A stretch of DNA of 64,000 nt. Source: Halobacteriovoraceae bacterium. GTDB lineage: Bacteria; Bdellovibrionota; Bacteriovoracia; Bacteriovoracales; Bacteriovoracaceae. Location: contig JACKAK010000007.1 in assembly GCA_020635115.1 (NCBI GenBank), positions 1-64,000 on the forward strand. Direction: 5' to 3'. Positions 25,916-34,886 of this stretch are shown piece after piece (position 1 is the first letter of the stretch; each line of letters opens with the position of its first letter). Position numbers and translations under genes: made by a program. Under the pieces are notes generated by a model that did not search any database, was not told where the DNA came from, and saw nothing but the letters and a program-made list of their open reading frames with translations.

Positions 25916-27139
25916 ATGAAATCACAAAAGTTTGATTTTAAAAATACTAGCGGTGAAATTTTAAGTGGATTGCTAGAAACTCCAAATACTCCATCAAAAA
26001 GAGTGGCCCTTTTTGCACATTGTTTTACATGTTCTAAACAGCAACTTGCAGCTGCAAGAATTTCCAGAAACCTGGCCAAAAGAGGATTTTATGTTTTGAG
26101 ATTTGATTTTACAGGAATTGGAAATAGCGAAGGTGATTTTTCAAATTCTAATTTTTCTTCAAATGTGGATGATCTTATAAAGGCCTATGAAGCGGTTAGT
26201 GAGAAAATTAATAAACCAGAACTTTTGATTGGACATAGTTTAGGCGGGGCCGCAGTTCTCATGGCCTCAAAAAAATTAACAGAAATTAAGGGCGTTGTTA
26301 CCATTGGGGCTCCTAGTTCTATGGATCATTTCTTAAAACATCTTTCAAAAGATGAACTCGAGGCGATTGAAAAAGATGGGCTAACACAAGTAAATCTCTC
26401 TGGAAGGATTATGACAATTAAAAATCAGTTTATCAAAGATTTAAGAGACAATAATTTATTAAAGGATTTAAATAAAACAAACTATTCTTCTCTTATTATG
26501 CATTCTCCTGTAGATCATATAGTGAACATTGATAATGCTGAAAAAATATATAGCTCACTTAATCATCCCAAAAGTTTTGTTTCTCTTGATAAGGCAGACC
26601 ATTTGGTCTCTAACTACAAAGATGCAGAGTATATCGCGGAGATGATTTCAGCATGGTCCAGTCGCTTTAATACCCAAGAAGAGAAAGATTTTTCCCATCA
26701 CCATGATGTTGTGACAATTTCAAGGGATAAACATAAATTCACTCAGGACATTTATTCTGGCAAACATTCTCTGGTCGCAGATGAGCCTTTAGATATAAAA
26801 GGGGAGGATTTGGGGATGAATCCCTATCAACTCTTGCTTTCAGCTTTGGGTGCTTGTACTTCAATGACTTTACGAATGTATGCTGATCATAAAAAAATTC
26901 CGTTAGAGGGAATTGAAGTTCAACTTTCACACCGAAAAGACTATGTTTCAGATTGTGAAAGCTGTGATCAAGGAGAACAAAAATTAGATATTATTCATAA
27001 AAAAATAACCCTAAAAGGAGATTTAACAGAAGATCAAAGAATTAAGATTTTCAATATTGCTCATAAATGTCCAGTCAACAGGACTTTGCTTAGTGAAATA
27101 AAAATTTCTGAAGAGTTGATTCTACCCAATGGAAACTGA
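25916..27139 (+). CDS. Alpha/beta hydrolase-OsmC fusion protein
   Basis: 407 residues. Residues 1-250 form an alpha/beta hydrolase with the oxyanion region FAHCFTCSK, the nucleophile elbow GHSLGGAAVLM, HSPVDHIV and the C-terminal DKADHLV. Residues about 260-405 form an OsmC/Ohr-type domain with the two redox cysteines in LSALGACTSMTLR and AHKCPVNRTLL. OsmC proteins reduce organic hydroperoxides. The bifunctional fusion occurs in many bacteria, and here the hydrolase may release acyl groups or hydroperoxy-acids, an inference. It follows gltB by ten bases and overlaps the GNAT gene by 11, so the three are likely co-transcribed. Confidence 0.92.
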   Translation: MKSQKFDFKNTSGEILSGLLETPNTPSKRVALFAHCFTCSKQQLAAARISRNLAKRGFYVLRFDFTGIGNSEGDFSNSNFSSNVDDLIKAYEAVSEKINKPELLIGHSLGGAAVLMASKKLTEIKGVVTIGAPSSMDHFLKHLSKDELEAIEKDGLTQVNLSGRIMTIKNQFIKDLRDNNLLKDLNKTNYSSLIMHSPVDHIVNIDNAEKIYSSLNHPKSFVSLDKADHLVSNYKDAEYIAEMISAWSSRFNTQEEKDFSHHHDVVTISRDKHKFTQDIYSGKHSLVADEPLDIKGEDLGMNPYQLLLSALGACTSMTLRMYADHKKIPLEGIEVQLSHRKDYVSDCESCDQGEQKLDIIHKKITLKGDLTEDQRIKIFNIAHKCPVNRTLLSEIKISEELILPNGN

Positions 27140-27665
27140 AAGATTAAAAATTATATATCCCGAAGAAAAACATATCGCAGATATAATTTCATTTTATAAA
27201 GAGAACTCAGATTTTTTAAAACAGTGGGAACCAAAAAGACCACTTTATTTTTTTAAAGAATTATATTGGAGAGAAAACATTTCCAAAATGCAAAATTGCA
27301 ATCACAAAAAATTTTGTTTGAGAGTTTTACTTTATCTTAAAGAAAATGAACAATTTCTAGGAATCGTCAATTTTATTCAGACCACACAGGCCAAGAGCTC
27401 ATTCAGAGTCGGTTATAAATTAGGCGAGAATTTTCAGGGAAACGGGTATATGCTTGAAGCACTATCCTATTTAATAGATAAAATATTTAATGATGGATAT
27501 GATATTGATAAAATCTTTGGAAACTGTTTAAAGCGAAACCATAAGAGTTTATCTTTATTAAAAAGACTTGGATTTAAAGAAACTGACAAAGAAGTAAAAG
27601 TTGAAATTGATGGACTTATCCAAAACCATATAGAGTTAGCTCTCTTCAAGTCCCTTCAAATATGA
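27129..27665 (+). CDS. GNAT-family N-acetyltransferase (RimJ-like)
   Basis: 178 residues. It starts METERLKIIYPEEKH, as RimJ/RimL-type acetyltransferases do, and has the acetyl-CoA motif in GYKLGENFQGNGYMLEALSY, followed by NCLKRNHKSLSLLKRLGF, the conserved N...S..l..k.GF site. It probably acetylates a protein N-terminus or small amine. Its start lies within the end of the hydrolase-OsmC gene, so translation is coupled. Its 3' end overlaps the converging Na/Pi transporter gene by 30 bases. Confidence 0.88.
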   Translation: METERLKIIYPEEKHIADIISFYKENSDFLKQWEPKRPLYFFKELYWRENISKMQNCNHKKFCLRVLLYLKENEQFLGIVNFIQTTQAKSSFRVGYKLGENFQGNGYMLEALSYLIDKIFNDGYDIDKIFGNCLKRNHKSLSLLKRLGFKETDKEVKVEIDGLIQNHIELALFKSLQI

Positions 27666-29246
27666 TTTTTCCACTGAATAAATCTCTCTCGATAAGGATA
27701 ATATTGAAGTGATATTTTTTGCACTAATTATTTGTTTATTTGATTCTTTTAATATTTGAAAATGTAAAGTTTCATACTGAGATTTTAGAATGGATTCATG
27801 CTTTTGAATTTGTTCGTCATTAAATTGAATTCCCTCACAAAAATCTTTTGATAAACCGTTGAGAAAATTAACAAATTCATTTTTCAAATTAGTTAATATA
27901 CTAATAACTTGGGAATCTTCATATTCAATATACAAATCTTCAAATATATCCTTGTAGGATTTTAGTGCATGTAATAAGTGCTGACAATTTGAAAGAAGAC
28001 TTTTAATGATCAAGGATTGCTTTTCATTTAATTCAAGTTGCTCAAGAGAAACGACTCTTTGAATGATATTTCCATGAAGTGATTTTAGGGACTGATAGTG
28101 ATGTATAAATCTATGATCTCCCAAATTTTCTAAAAAGAAAGATGAATCATTGTTATTGAGAGCTATAGACTTATAAAAAAGTTCAACTATTGAAATCCTC
28201 AAAAAATCATAATCTTTCGATAAAATGACAATTGCCTCACCCACAGGAAGTTTTAACAAAGATTCTTTTGGCATAAATTCATATGACATCTCAACCTTTT
28301 TGTCTGGAAATGATTTTATAAGTTTTTGGGAAAAAATTTCCAAAATAGGAATAAATAGTAAAATTCCTGCAAAGTTAAAAAATGAATGCAAAAAGACAAG
28401 TTGAAATAACTCATGCGAAGATGAAAATATAACTTGTCCAAGATAAATCAAAAGGGGAAGGCAAATGAAAGCGATTGTATCCACAACGAGGTTAAAAAAG
28501 AAATGTGCAAACGCGACTCGTTTTTTATTAGTTCCTTGCCCAATCGTGCCAAAAAAAACGGTTGTAGTTGTACCTAGATCAGAACCTATAACCATTGCGG
28601 CCGCTTGGTGAAAATCAATGATCTGAACGCTTAAACCAGATAATATTATGGCCATTGAGGCCGAACTTGATTGAATGATTGCCGTTAAAATGAGTCCTAT
28701 AAAAAGAAAGCTTACCGTCCCTAGGTGAGCAAAACTTGAGATATCAAAACTTTGCGCTACGTTAACGATGGAAGATTTCATAAAATCTAGCCCACTAAAA
28801 AGGAGTCCAAATCCTAAAAAAGCTGTCGCATAGTTTTCTACAATTTTTGACTTCTTATTTAAGATAAGAAGTAACGAACAAGTTCCTATGATAATATAAC
28901 TAATCTCTTTAATCTTTAATTTAAAACCGAAGACCGTTAGAATCCAACCTGTAATCGTGGTCCCTAGATTTGCACCTAAAACCATTCCAATACCCTCTGT
29001 TAGATTAATGAGATTTGTTCCTACAAAAGACAAAACTAACAAAGAAACAAGCGAACTACTTTGTAAAAAAGCAGTTGCAATGGCACCACTTGCGATTGAT
29101 TTGTATTTATTATTAACATTGTTTCTTAAAAATTTACGAAATCTTTCCCCGGAAATTGATTTTAACCCTTTTTCAAAAGTATTCATTCCATAAAGAAATA
29201 GACCAAGGCCAAGAAAAAATAGTGAGTAGTGAACATTTGACGGCAT
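27636..29246 (-). CDS. Na/Pi cotransporter family protein with PhoU-like C-terminal domain
   Basis: 536 residues. Residues 1-310 carry two inverted repeats of membrane helices, each with the QSSS motif that marks PNaS transporters (ATAFLQSSSLVSL and LTAIIQSSSASMA) and the glycine-rich VLGANLGTT / VIGSDLGTTTT pair. Residues about 330-530 are soluble and helical, as in PhoU-like tails (bundle rich in Leu and Glu). Sodium-driven phosphate movement is the family role, and the tail may gate it. The gene stands alone, converging on the GNAT gene. Confidence 0.88.
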   Translation of the reverse strand: MPSNVHYSLFFLGLGLFLYGMNTFEKGLKSISGERFRKFLRNNVNNKYKSIASGAIATAFLQSSSLVSLLVLSFVGTNLINLTEGIGMVLGANLGTTITGWILTVFGFKLKIKEISYIIIGTCSLLLILNKKSKIVENYATAFLGFGLLFSGLDFMKSSIVNVAQSFDISSFAHLGTVSFLFIGLILTAIIQSSSASMAIILSGLSVQIIDFHQAAAMVIGSDLGTTTTVFFGTIGQGTNKKRVAFAHFFFNLVVDTIAFICLPLLIYLGQVIFSSSHELFQLVFLHSFFNFAGILLFIPILEIFSQKLIKSFPDKKVEMSYEFMPKESLLKLPVGEAIVILSKDYDFLRISIVELFYKSIALNNNDSSFFLENLGDHRFIHHYQSLKSLHGNIIQRVVSLEQLELNEKQSLIIKSLLSNCQHLLHALKSYKDIFEDLYIEYEDSQVISILTNLKNEFVNFLNGLSKDFCEGIQFNDEQIQKHESILKSQYETLHFQILKESNKQIISAKNITSILSLSREIYSVEKSYLKGLEES

Positions 29247-29301
29247 GTGTTTATTATGGCATTTTTTTCACACTTAGAACAACTTTTTGTTAGATTTAGA
29301 T

Positions 29302-29772
29302 ATGGATAAACAAAGAATAAAAGATCAACTCTTAAGTAAATTTCAATTGGATTTATCCAAGGCGAAAGAATCTCTAAATACAACCCAAGATTTTTTGAAA
29401 TCTGATGATTTGGCACAAGAAAGTAAATATGACACTCGTTCTATTGAAGCGGGCTATTTAGCTGATGGACAAAGAAAAAGAATTGAAGAAATTGAACAAG
29501 ATATTCAATTGATTCAAGATATTACGACAGATCTTTGTCACTCTGTGGCCATTGGCTCCCTTGTCTTACTTGAAATCAATAAGATTCAAAAATGGTATTA
29601 CTATTCTCCCACCAGTGGTGGAACTATTTTAACAATAGATGGCCATCCTGTCGTTGTGATATCAGTATTCTCTCCCATAGGGGCACAATCTGTTGGATTA
29701 GCTGAAAAAGATAGTTTTGAAGTTGAACACAATAATGACGTTAGAGAATACATTATCAGAAAAATCGAATAG
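29302..29772 (+). CDS. GreA/GreB-like transcription factor-type protein
   Basis: ATG 29302 (MDKQRIKDQLL) is preferred to the upstream TTG, giving 156 residues. The N-terminal 80 residues are helical, with a charged coiled coil. The C-terminal part (HSVAIGSLVLLE, then VVISVFSPIGAQSVGLAEKD) resembles the GreA C-terminal FKBP-like domain, where a similar sP.G.al.Gk..GD loop occurs. Between them YYYSPTSGGTILTIDGHPVV is an insertion not seen in classical GreA. The acidic tip of the coiled coil needed for transcript cleavage (DE pair) is not obvious, so it may bind RNA polymerase without rescuing backtracking. A divergent member rather than canonical GreA. Confidence 0.7.
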   Translation: MDKQRIKDQLLSKFQLDLSKAKESLNTTQDFLKSDDLAQESKYDTRSIEAGYLADGQRKRIEEIEQDIQLIQDITTDLCHSVAIGSLVLLEINKIQKWYYYSPTSGGTILTIDGHPVVVISVFSPIGAQSVGLAEKDSFEVEHNNDVREYIIRKIE

Positions 29773-29861
29773 ATTTCAGTACAAATTCTAGACAATGTAG
29801 GCAAAATGAATTTTTACTGTTAATATAGTGCATAACTTTGCTGTGGAAGGGAGAGAAGAAT

Positions 29862-30416
29862 ATGCAACGACTTGTTTTTACTTTTTTTATTCTATCATTT
29901 TCAGTTTTTGCAAATGAGTTGGATGCTCCTTCATTTACAATGTTCAAACAACTTCTTAAAGAGGCCAATAGACTTCAGTCTGTTATAGGTAGTCGGGCCA
30001 TATCCCTGCTTGCTCCCACAAATCAGGCATTCAAAGAACTTTCCACTGAACAAATCAATGAACTAATAAATAACAAAGATGAATTGATTGCTTTTGTTGA
30101 CTACCATATTATTGAGCATTCTCTCAGCTTTAATAGACTAAAAAATTCTAAGGCACTAAAATCAAAAAGTAATAAATTAATCAAAGTTTCAAACAAGAAT
30201 TCTGATATTCTCATAAACGATTCTTTTGTTTTAAGTGTTGATGTTCAAAGAAAGGGCCCTACCGTTGTGGCCATCGACAAAATTTTAAATTATCAAAATC
30301 AAGTTAGCTATAATCCACAAACAGAACCGAATATTGATCTCAACAAATATTTAGGCACTTGTTTGAAATCGCCAATTGATCAATTTTTCGTGAAGGTTGC
30401 GTTTCTTCAAAAGTAG
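29862..30416 (+). CDS. Secreted fasciclin-domain protein, probably truncated in a lipocalin extension
   Basis: ATG 29862 follows a GGGAGAG site, giving 184 residues. The signal peptide (MQRLVFTFFILSFSVFANE) precedes a fasciclin (FAS1) domain with ISLLAPTNQAFKEL, FVDYHIIEH and VVAIDKIL, covering about residues 20-140. After the domain comes NIDLNKYLGT, the typical beginning of a bacterial lipocalin (YLGTWYEIAR). The frame then shifts and runs out at 30416. The lipocalin continues in other frames to about 30740. So the original product was perhaps a fasciclin-lipocalin two-domain exported protein, now broken. The first domain may still be made. Its ligand is unknown. Confidence 0.75.
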   Translation: MQRLVFTFFILSFSVFANELDAPSFTMFKQLLKEANRLQSVIGSRAISLLAPTNQAFKELSTEQINELINNKDELIAFVDYHIIEHSLSFNRLKNSKALKSKSNKLIKVSNKNSDILINDSFVLSVDVQRKGPTVVAIDKILNYQNQVSYNPQTEPNIDLNKYLGTCLKSPIDQFFVKVAFLQK

Positions 30417-30740
30417 TTTATAAAAAGTTTGGAAGCTGAATCAGTGTATCAAATTACGTTTGAATGAAGATGGTGATCTCAATGTGCCAATGGATTAGCA
30501 AAAGTTAAAAGTTGGAGGATAATTCAAAAACTTAAAGAAGCTGAAATTATTTTTAAAGCAGCTCTGATTTTCATGGAGATTATCTGATATTAAAATAGAT
30601 AGGATATCAAAATGTTCTGATTGGCGAATATTCAAGAAAGTATTTAAGGGTTCTTCGATCTCCTATGGTAATAAAAGAAATTCGAAGAGTATCTTGAATA
30701 CTCCTTGGATATGAGAGGTAGAGAATTTCCAAAATATCTG
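30320..30740 (+). pseudogene. Broken lipocalin (Blc-like) coding sequence
   Basis: Lipocalin motifs appear in successive frames: DLNKYLGT (30332), GCVSSKVVYKK (from 30397), NEDGDLNV (about 30464), and FHGDYLILK then, after one TAG at 30596, GYQNVLIGEYSRKYLRVLRS. The last part matches the Y.il.lD..Yq..lvg...rkYlwiL.R.P block of Blc proteins. At least four frame changes and one in-frame stop separate them. Blc-type lipocalins bind lipids at the outer membrane. No start codon exists of its own; it reads on from the fasciclin gene. Confidence 0.75.
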
Positions 30741-30799
30741 ACCGCCAAAAAAGAATAATATCTTTTTAATCATAGTTTGAAATTTCTTTTTCTAGTCAA

Positions 30800-31190
30800 C
30801 CATCAAGTGGTTTTTCACTGAAGTAAAGTGAGAAACAAAATTTGGGCTTTTGTCGAATAAAAACTTTTTCAAAATTCCAACTGATATCAGTATTTTTGAT
30901 TTAGTGTTTTAAGGAATTTGAATATTTCTAATTTTTCTTTTTCCCTGATCACTCTCATTTTTTCTGTAATAGGAATTCAACTCCATACTTTAACCTGCAA
31001 AATTTTGCCACACCTTCATATTAGTTTCTGGCGTTTGCCCACCAAAACTGGTCTGGAAGGAATACCTAAGGATCATTAAAACCTTTGTTTCAGTAGTTTT
31101 GAATATAATTTTCTAGACTTTCATCTTGAACTGATGGAGATAACTCACATTTGCGGCAATATTTGTAATTAAGACTACGCTAAAAAGATT
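30800..31190 (-). pseudogene. Broken glutathione peroxidase-like gene
   Basis: On the - strand successive frames give VVLITNIAANVSYLHQ, then VLMILRYSFQTSFGGQTPET with FGGQ intact, KYGVEFPITEKM, and WNFEKVFIRQKP. Those are the four landmark regions of the family in correct order and spacing. The peroxidatic cysteine region reads IAANVSY where ASKCGYT is expected. Several frameshifts and a stop interrupt it, so it cannot be translated as one protein. An intact family member lies at 19.3-19.8 kb. Confidence 0.7.
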
Positions 31191-31286
31191 GAGGAGAGCT
31201 TTTTCCTATTATGGTCTAAAGCTCAAATGAATAAATTCGGGATTGGTTTCCTGAGTAAAGATGACTTGAAAAAGATTTATAAATGA
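31191..31286 (+). other. Short unrecognised coding-like fragment
   Basis: A 31-codon + strand frame reads IEESFFLLWSKAQMNKF and SKDDLKKIYK before two stops. It looks protein-like but has no start of its own and matches nothing I recognise. It may be part of another broken gene in this island; the bases up to about 31410 show nothing else. Confidence 0.25.
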
Positions 31287-31413
31287 TGAGAAATATTTCA
31301 TTTCATACAACTGTCCTAAATGATTTACGAGAAAAAGTGTATCAAACTTTAATTCTAATGAATAATCTTAATAAAGTGTTGCTAAGTGAAAGTTGCATTA
31401 AAATTATATGTCA

Positions 31414-32914
31414 TTATCTAAACCCCTCTATGAGCACCAGTAGCAGTTGATGAATAAAGAAGTGATCAAAGTGAATATTCCATAAGATTTGGTAGTAGAT
31501 TGATTGATGTAAAAAATTCCTCTTGCCCCATATCCTTGTGTGTTGCTCAAGAAAAGCATACCAGTATATGGCAGACGTGTAGGTTCCGTTCTTCATGTAT
31601 TATATTCAACATCATTCGCATGAGGAAAATGAAGCAGTTGTTATTGTTCAACTATTGGTGTACAAGTCGGGAAATGGGGTTGAGCTGTGCCACCTTTTGC
31701 ATAGTCAACCCATTCGTTGACATTCCCACCTAAATCCCAAATTTCAGAACCATTACTAAGAACATGTTTCGCATCACTTGAGCGAGAAGTACCATAGACA
31801 TTTATTCCCTCGTTACTCCTGGTACTTGTTCCAGAAACATATAAAATTCCTCGTTGAGGTAGCCGTCAATTCCAACTGATCCACTTTGTCCAATTAGCAT
31901 CAACATTTTCAATGTTTCGCAATGTCATCCATTCTGCATTCGATATCAGGTCGTATTTATCAGTGACCTATTGAGAGAATTTCTGAACTTAAGCAACTCA
32001 CTTTTAGCATTTATTACATGTGATACCGGCCCATGGGGCTGAGTCTTGCCTCGCGATATGGGATTATTTGACCCATCATTTTTGCTTCATATGCCATGAC
32101 ACAGAAATCAGAACTTGTACCCACTGTAGGTTCGCCGGGACTGCAACATAGCCTGTTGGACAAGAGTGCCAAAACCTCAAGTAATCTACTTTGTTTAGAG
32201 AAGCTGACCACCTCCTGCTCGGATTATTAGTACTTGGTTGTATAAATTGAATAAGTACCAGTAGAGACGAGAGAAGCTTGCACATCTACGTATGTGTCAC
32301 TTGCTGTTGCAGACCCAATAAGCTGTGTACAAGAATTATCTTTGTATAATTTGATCGACTCCGTTATTAATATTTGAAACCCTAATAGTTGGAGAAGTGG
32401 GTCAGTTCCAGAGCTGGACGATGGTGATTGCATCGCTATTGTTGTTGAAGGTGAATCTGTGATGAATTTGTAGTAAGAGTTTGGTCATTTGTATTTCCAT
32501 CAAAATCTCCATCATTGTTCATGTGACTCTCACCCTATAGGTGTATGAGGTTTTGCACTTAGTGATGAAACATCAAGATATGTTGTAGGTGCATTAACAG
32601 CTGCGATTAAACTCTCGTTGTCCCTCCAGACACGAAAAACATGGTAAATTGCTGCTCCAGAGAATGTTCAATTGATTCTCGGCTGAGCGGTCTGTAACTA
32701 ATGAATAAGAAGATATTCCTGAAAAAGTAAGTTGCATCACTACCACTGCTACCACCCGAACCACTATTACTTCCACTTGATCCAGTTAAAAGTTAGAGTT
32801 AACATTTGAATTATCTATAATCTCAGGAGCATCAAAGGATGTATTTGAGGAGCCATTACAACTCAAGAAGGACAGAGTTGCAAATGAGTAGAAATAAATA
32901 GATTTTTTGGTCAT
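31414..32914 (-). pseudogene. Broken FGE-sulfatase (SUMF1/EgtB-type) domain lipoprotein
   Basis: A - strand start at 32914 reads MTKKSIYFYSFATLSFLSC, a clear lipoprotein signal with lipobox, then meets a stop after about 40 codons. Further frames give Ser/Gly-rich linkers, an Ig-like stretch, SSDFCVMAYEAKMMG, NAEWMTLRNIENVD, RSSDAKHVLSNGSEIWDLGG and NVNEWVDYAKGGTA, then near 31430 TATGAHRG. WDLGGNVNEWV is the hallmark of the formylglycine-generating-enzyme-like fold. Many frame changes interrupt it over about 1.5 kb (roughly 500 codons). Such lipoproteins are frequent in Bdellovibrionota; their function is unknown. Confidence 0.75.
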
Positions 32915-33079
32915 TCCAATAGAAATGAACTCTTTTCTTATTCATGATGATGACATTTTTAACACAAGTTTTCAAAAAGGAAAGCAACCGTTGAATTTGC
33001 GCAAAGGATTGTTGATGTTTCAAAAACGCCAATAAATGTTGTTTTTTTTCTTATTTATACAAGGTTACTAAGGAGAATC

Positions 33080-34285
33080 TTTAACATTCTAAGTTTTCCG
33101 CCTTTTTACAAGATGCTCTTTGGGAAGGGTAAACTTTTCTTCCTTGTACTTGCCCATCGATTTTCTTAGCGCATTTTGCTTGGAGAAGTCGTCTACATCT
33201 GAGTTTTGTCAGTAAAGCCTACATTTTAAAAGTTTTATAAGGGAAATTTCTTCTCCTTTAGTACTTTGATTTCAGGTAAATTTTCAGGAGTTTTTCCTTT
33301 GGAGAAGCGGTCTTCAAATCAAGTTCACCATCGCCATCTCTATAGGTAGTAATGAGAAACAATTTCAACGGCGAGTTGCTTTTTAGCTTCCATAGGATGG
33401 ATTTTTCCTTCTTTAATCTTCAGAAAACCTTCTTTTCAACTTCCTTTTAGTGGTTTGCGACTTAATAAATTATAGTAGCGGAATCATCAAGTCGTCTGAA
33501 ATTCTATAACAATTTTTTCCAAACATGTTCTCAGCAGACTCATCTATACCAATATAGTTACCAAGACTTGACATTTTTGGACACCATCAAGTCCTTCGAG
33601 TATGGGCATCGTATGATTGTTGCTGTTCTTAAGTCCAGCTGCCCTTTGTAAATCACGTCCCATGAGTAAATTAAGTGTTTGGTCCGTTCCTCCTAACTCA
33701 ACATCACTTTCTAAGACAACCGAATCATATCCTTGCATGATAGGATAAATTCAGAATATGATAGAGTTTCACTTTTAATTCGCTTTGAAAATCATCTCTT
33801 CTGATCATGGTTTGAATAGTTATATTAGACATAAGTCTAATCATCTCAACACTGGAGAGCTTTCATCGAGCCAATCTCCATTGAAGACAAATTTTAGTTT
33901 TAGAGAGGGGTCCAAGATTTTGCAACCTGTGCTTTATAGGTTTCTTGCGTTTCAATTACCTCTTCCTTCGTGAGTTGAGGGCGCGCGAGTTTTACTCTTC
34001 CGGTAGGGTCCCAATTCTGTGGTAAAACTCCAAATTAAAAAATCAGGCCTCATGCCCGAAATCTTGAAACTATACTTTCAGTTTATTTATGACCACGGCA
34101 GGTCCTATGTGGATATCAGGCGTGAGGGGTCTGCCCAAATTTAATTTTGAGGGTCTGAGTTTCATATGATTTTTAGTTTCTTCTAAAAAAAAGATCCTCA
34201 GGTATAATCTCTACACAACCCTCTTTAAGTTCAGAAGCTAATTGTTCTGGAGGACTGGATAGAAATAGTTTTCATTGACGGCCTT
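33080..34285 (-). pseudogene. Broken tyrosyl-tRNA synthetase gene
   Basis: On the - strand, frames in order give [55 protein letters not shown] with [18 protein letters not shown], and [17 protein letters not shown]-like region follows: [19 protein letters not shown], then HPMEAKKQLAVEIVSHYY and FSKGKTPENLPEI. This is the TyrS type that covers the whole catalytic core and part of the anticodon/S4 end. Long well-conserved stretches alternate with frameshifts and stops. TyrRS is essential, so an intact copy must exist elsewhere, or this sequence has errors. No other tyrS is in the window. Confidence 0.85.
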
Positions 34286-34531
34286 AAATAATTCAGAGGT
34301 TCTTTCTAGTCTTTTAAATTAAAAAGATCACAGAAAGCGCAGCAGGCGTTATTATTGTTTGACCAGTTCAGGTCCACATCGATTGGAGAGAGGTCATCAA
34401 CGGCTAACCATTAAAAAGGTTTGGCGCTTCAATGTCATGCTGTGGAGAGCATAAAAGGAATTTTTTCCAACTGATTTAAATCCATTTTCCGTTTCGAGTT
34501 ATTTTAAAGGAGATACCTTTGTAAGTATGTT

Positions 34532-34877
34532 TCAATGGCGATTGAACTTTAAGTCAACAGGTACTTCACCATTTGCGTTTGAAGGAAGCTCAAATTTACT
34601 TGTACCATGGATTTTTAGCGCCTTCAAATATTCGCTATTAAGATCCCTCTTATCATCTTTGACTGAAAAGTTTTTAACTAAATGCCACGATAAATTGACA
34701 TGAATTACTTTCACATTTTGCAAGTCCTTTAGATTCTGAACTTGTTCCTTCAATTTTTTTAAGAAGATATTTCATATGATATGAAATTTTTGAACTTTTG
34801 AGGGAATAATTCCCATTTAGTCCAGCAAGAGCTGAGTAAGAAAAAACAATCACAAAAATAAAAAACAAATTCTTCAT
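34532..34877 (-). pseudogene. YceI-like periplasmic protein gene, frameshifted
   Basis: The first frame (34877 to 34674) gives a signal peptide (MKNLFFIFVIVFSYSALA) and NGNYSLKSSKISYHMKYLL, then KCESNSCQFIVA. The second frame continues with VKNFSVKDDKRDLNSEYLK and ALKIH to a stop at 34532. Joined, they resemble a YceI lipid-binding beta-barrel: the xVxVxxFxxxDxxRDxhlxs block is kept. The rest of the barrel (about 80 residues) is missing or scrambled down to about 34400. It lies nine bases after the b561-like membrane gene, a pairing found in many proteobacteria. Confidence 0.55.
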
Positions 34878-34886
34878 CGTTTCTCC

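Noticed and set aside
33785..33973. A 62-codon + strand open frame within the TyrRS remnant
   Set aside because: It is antisense to conserved TyrRS peptide segments and has no ribosome site or family similarity.
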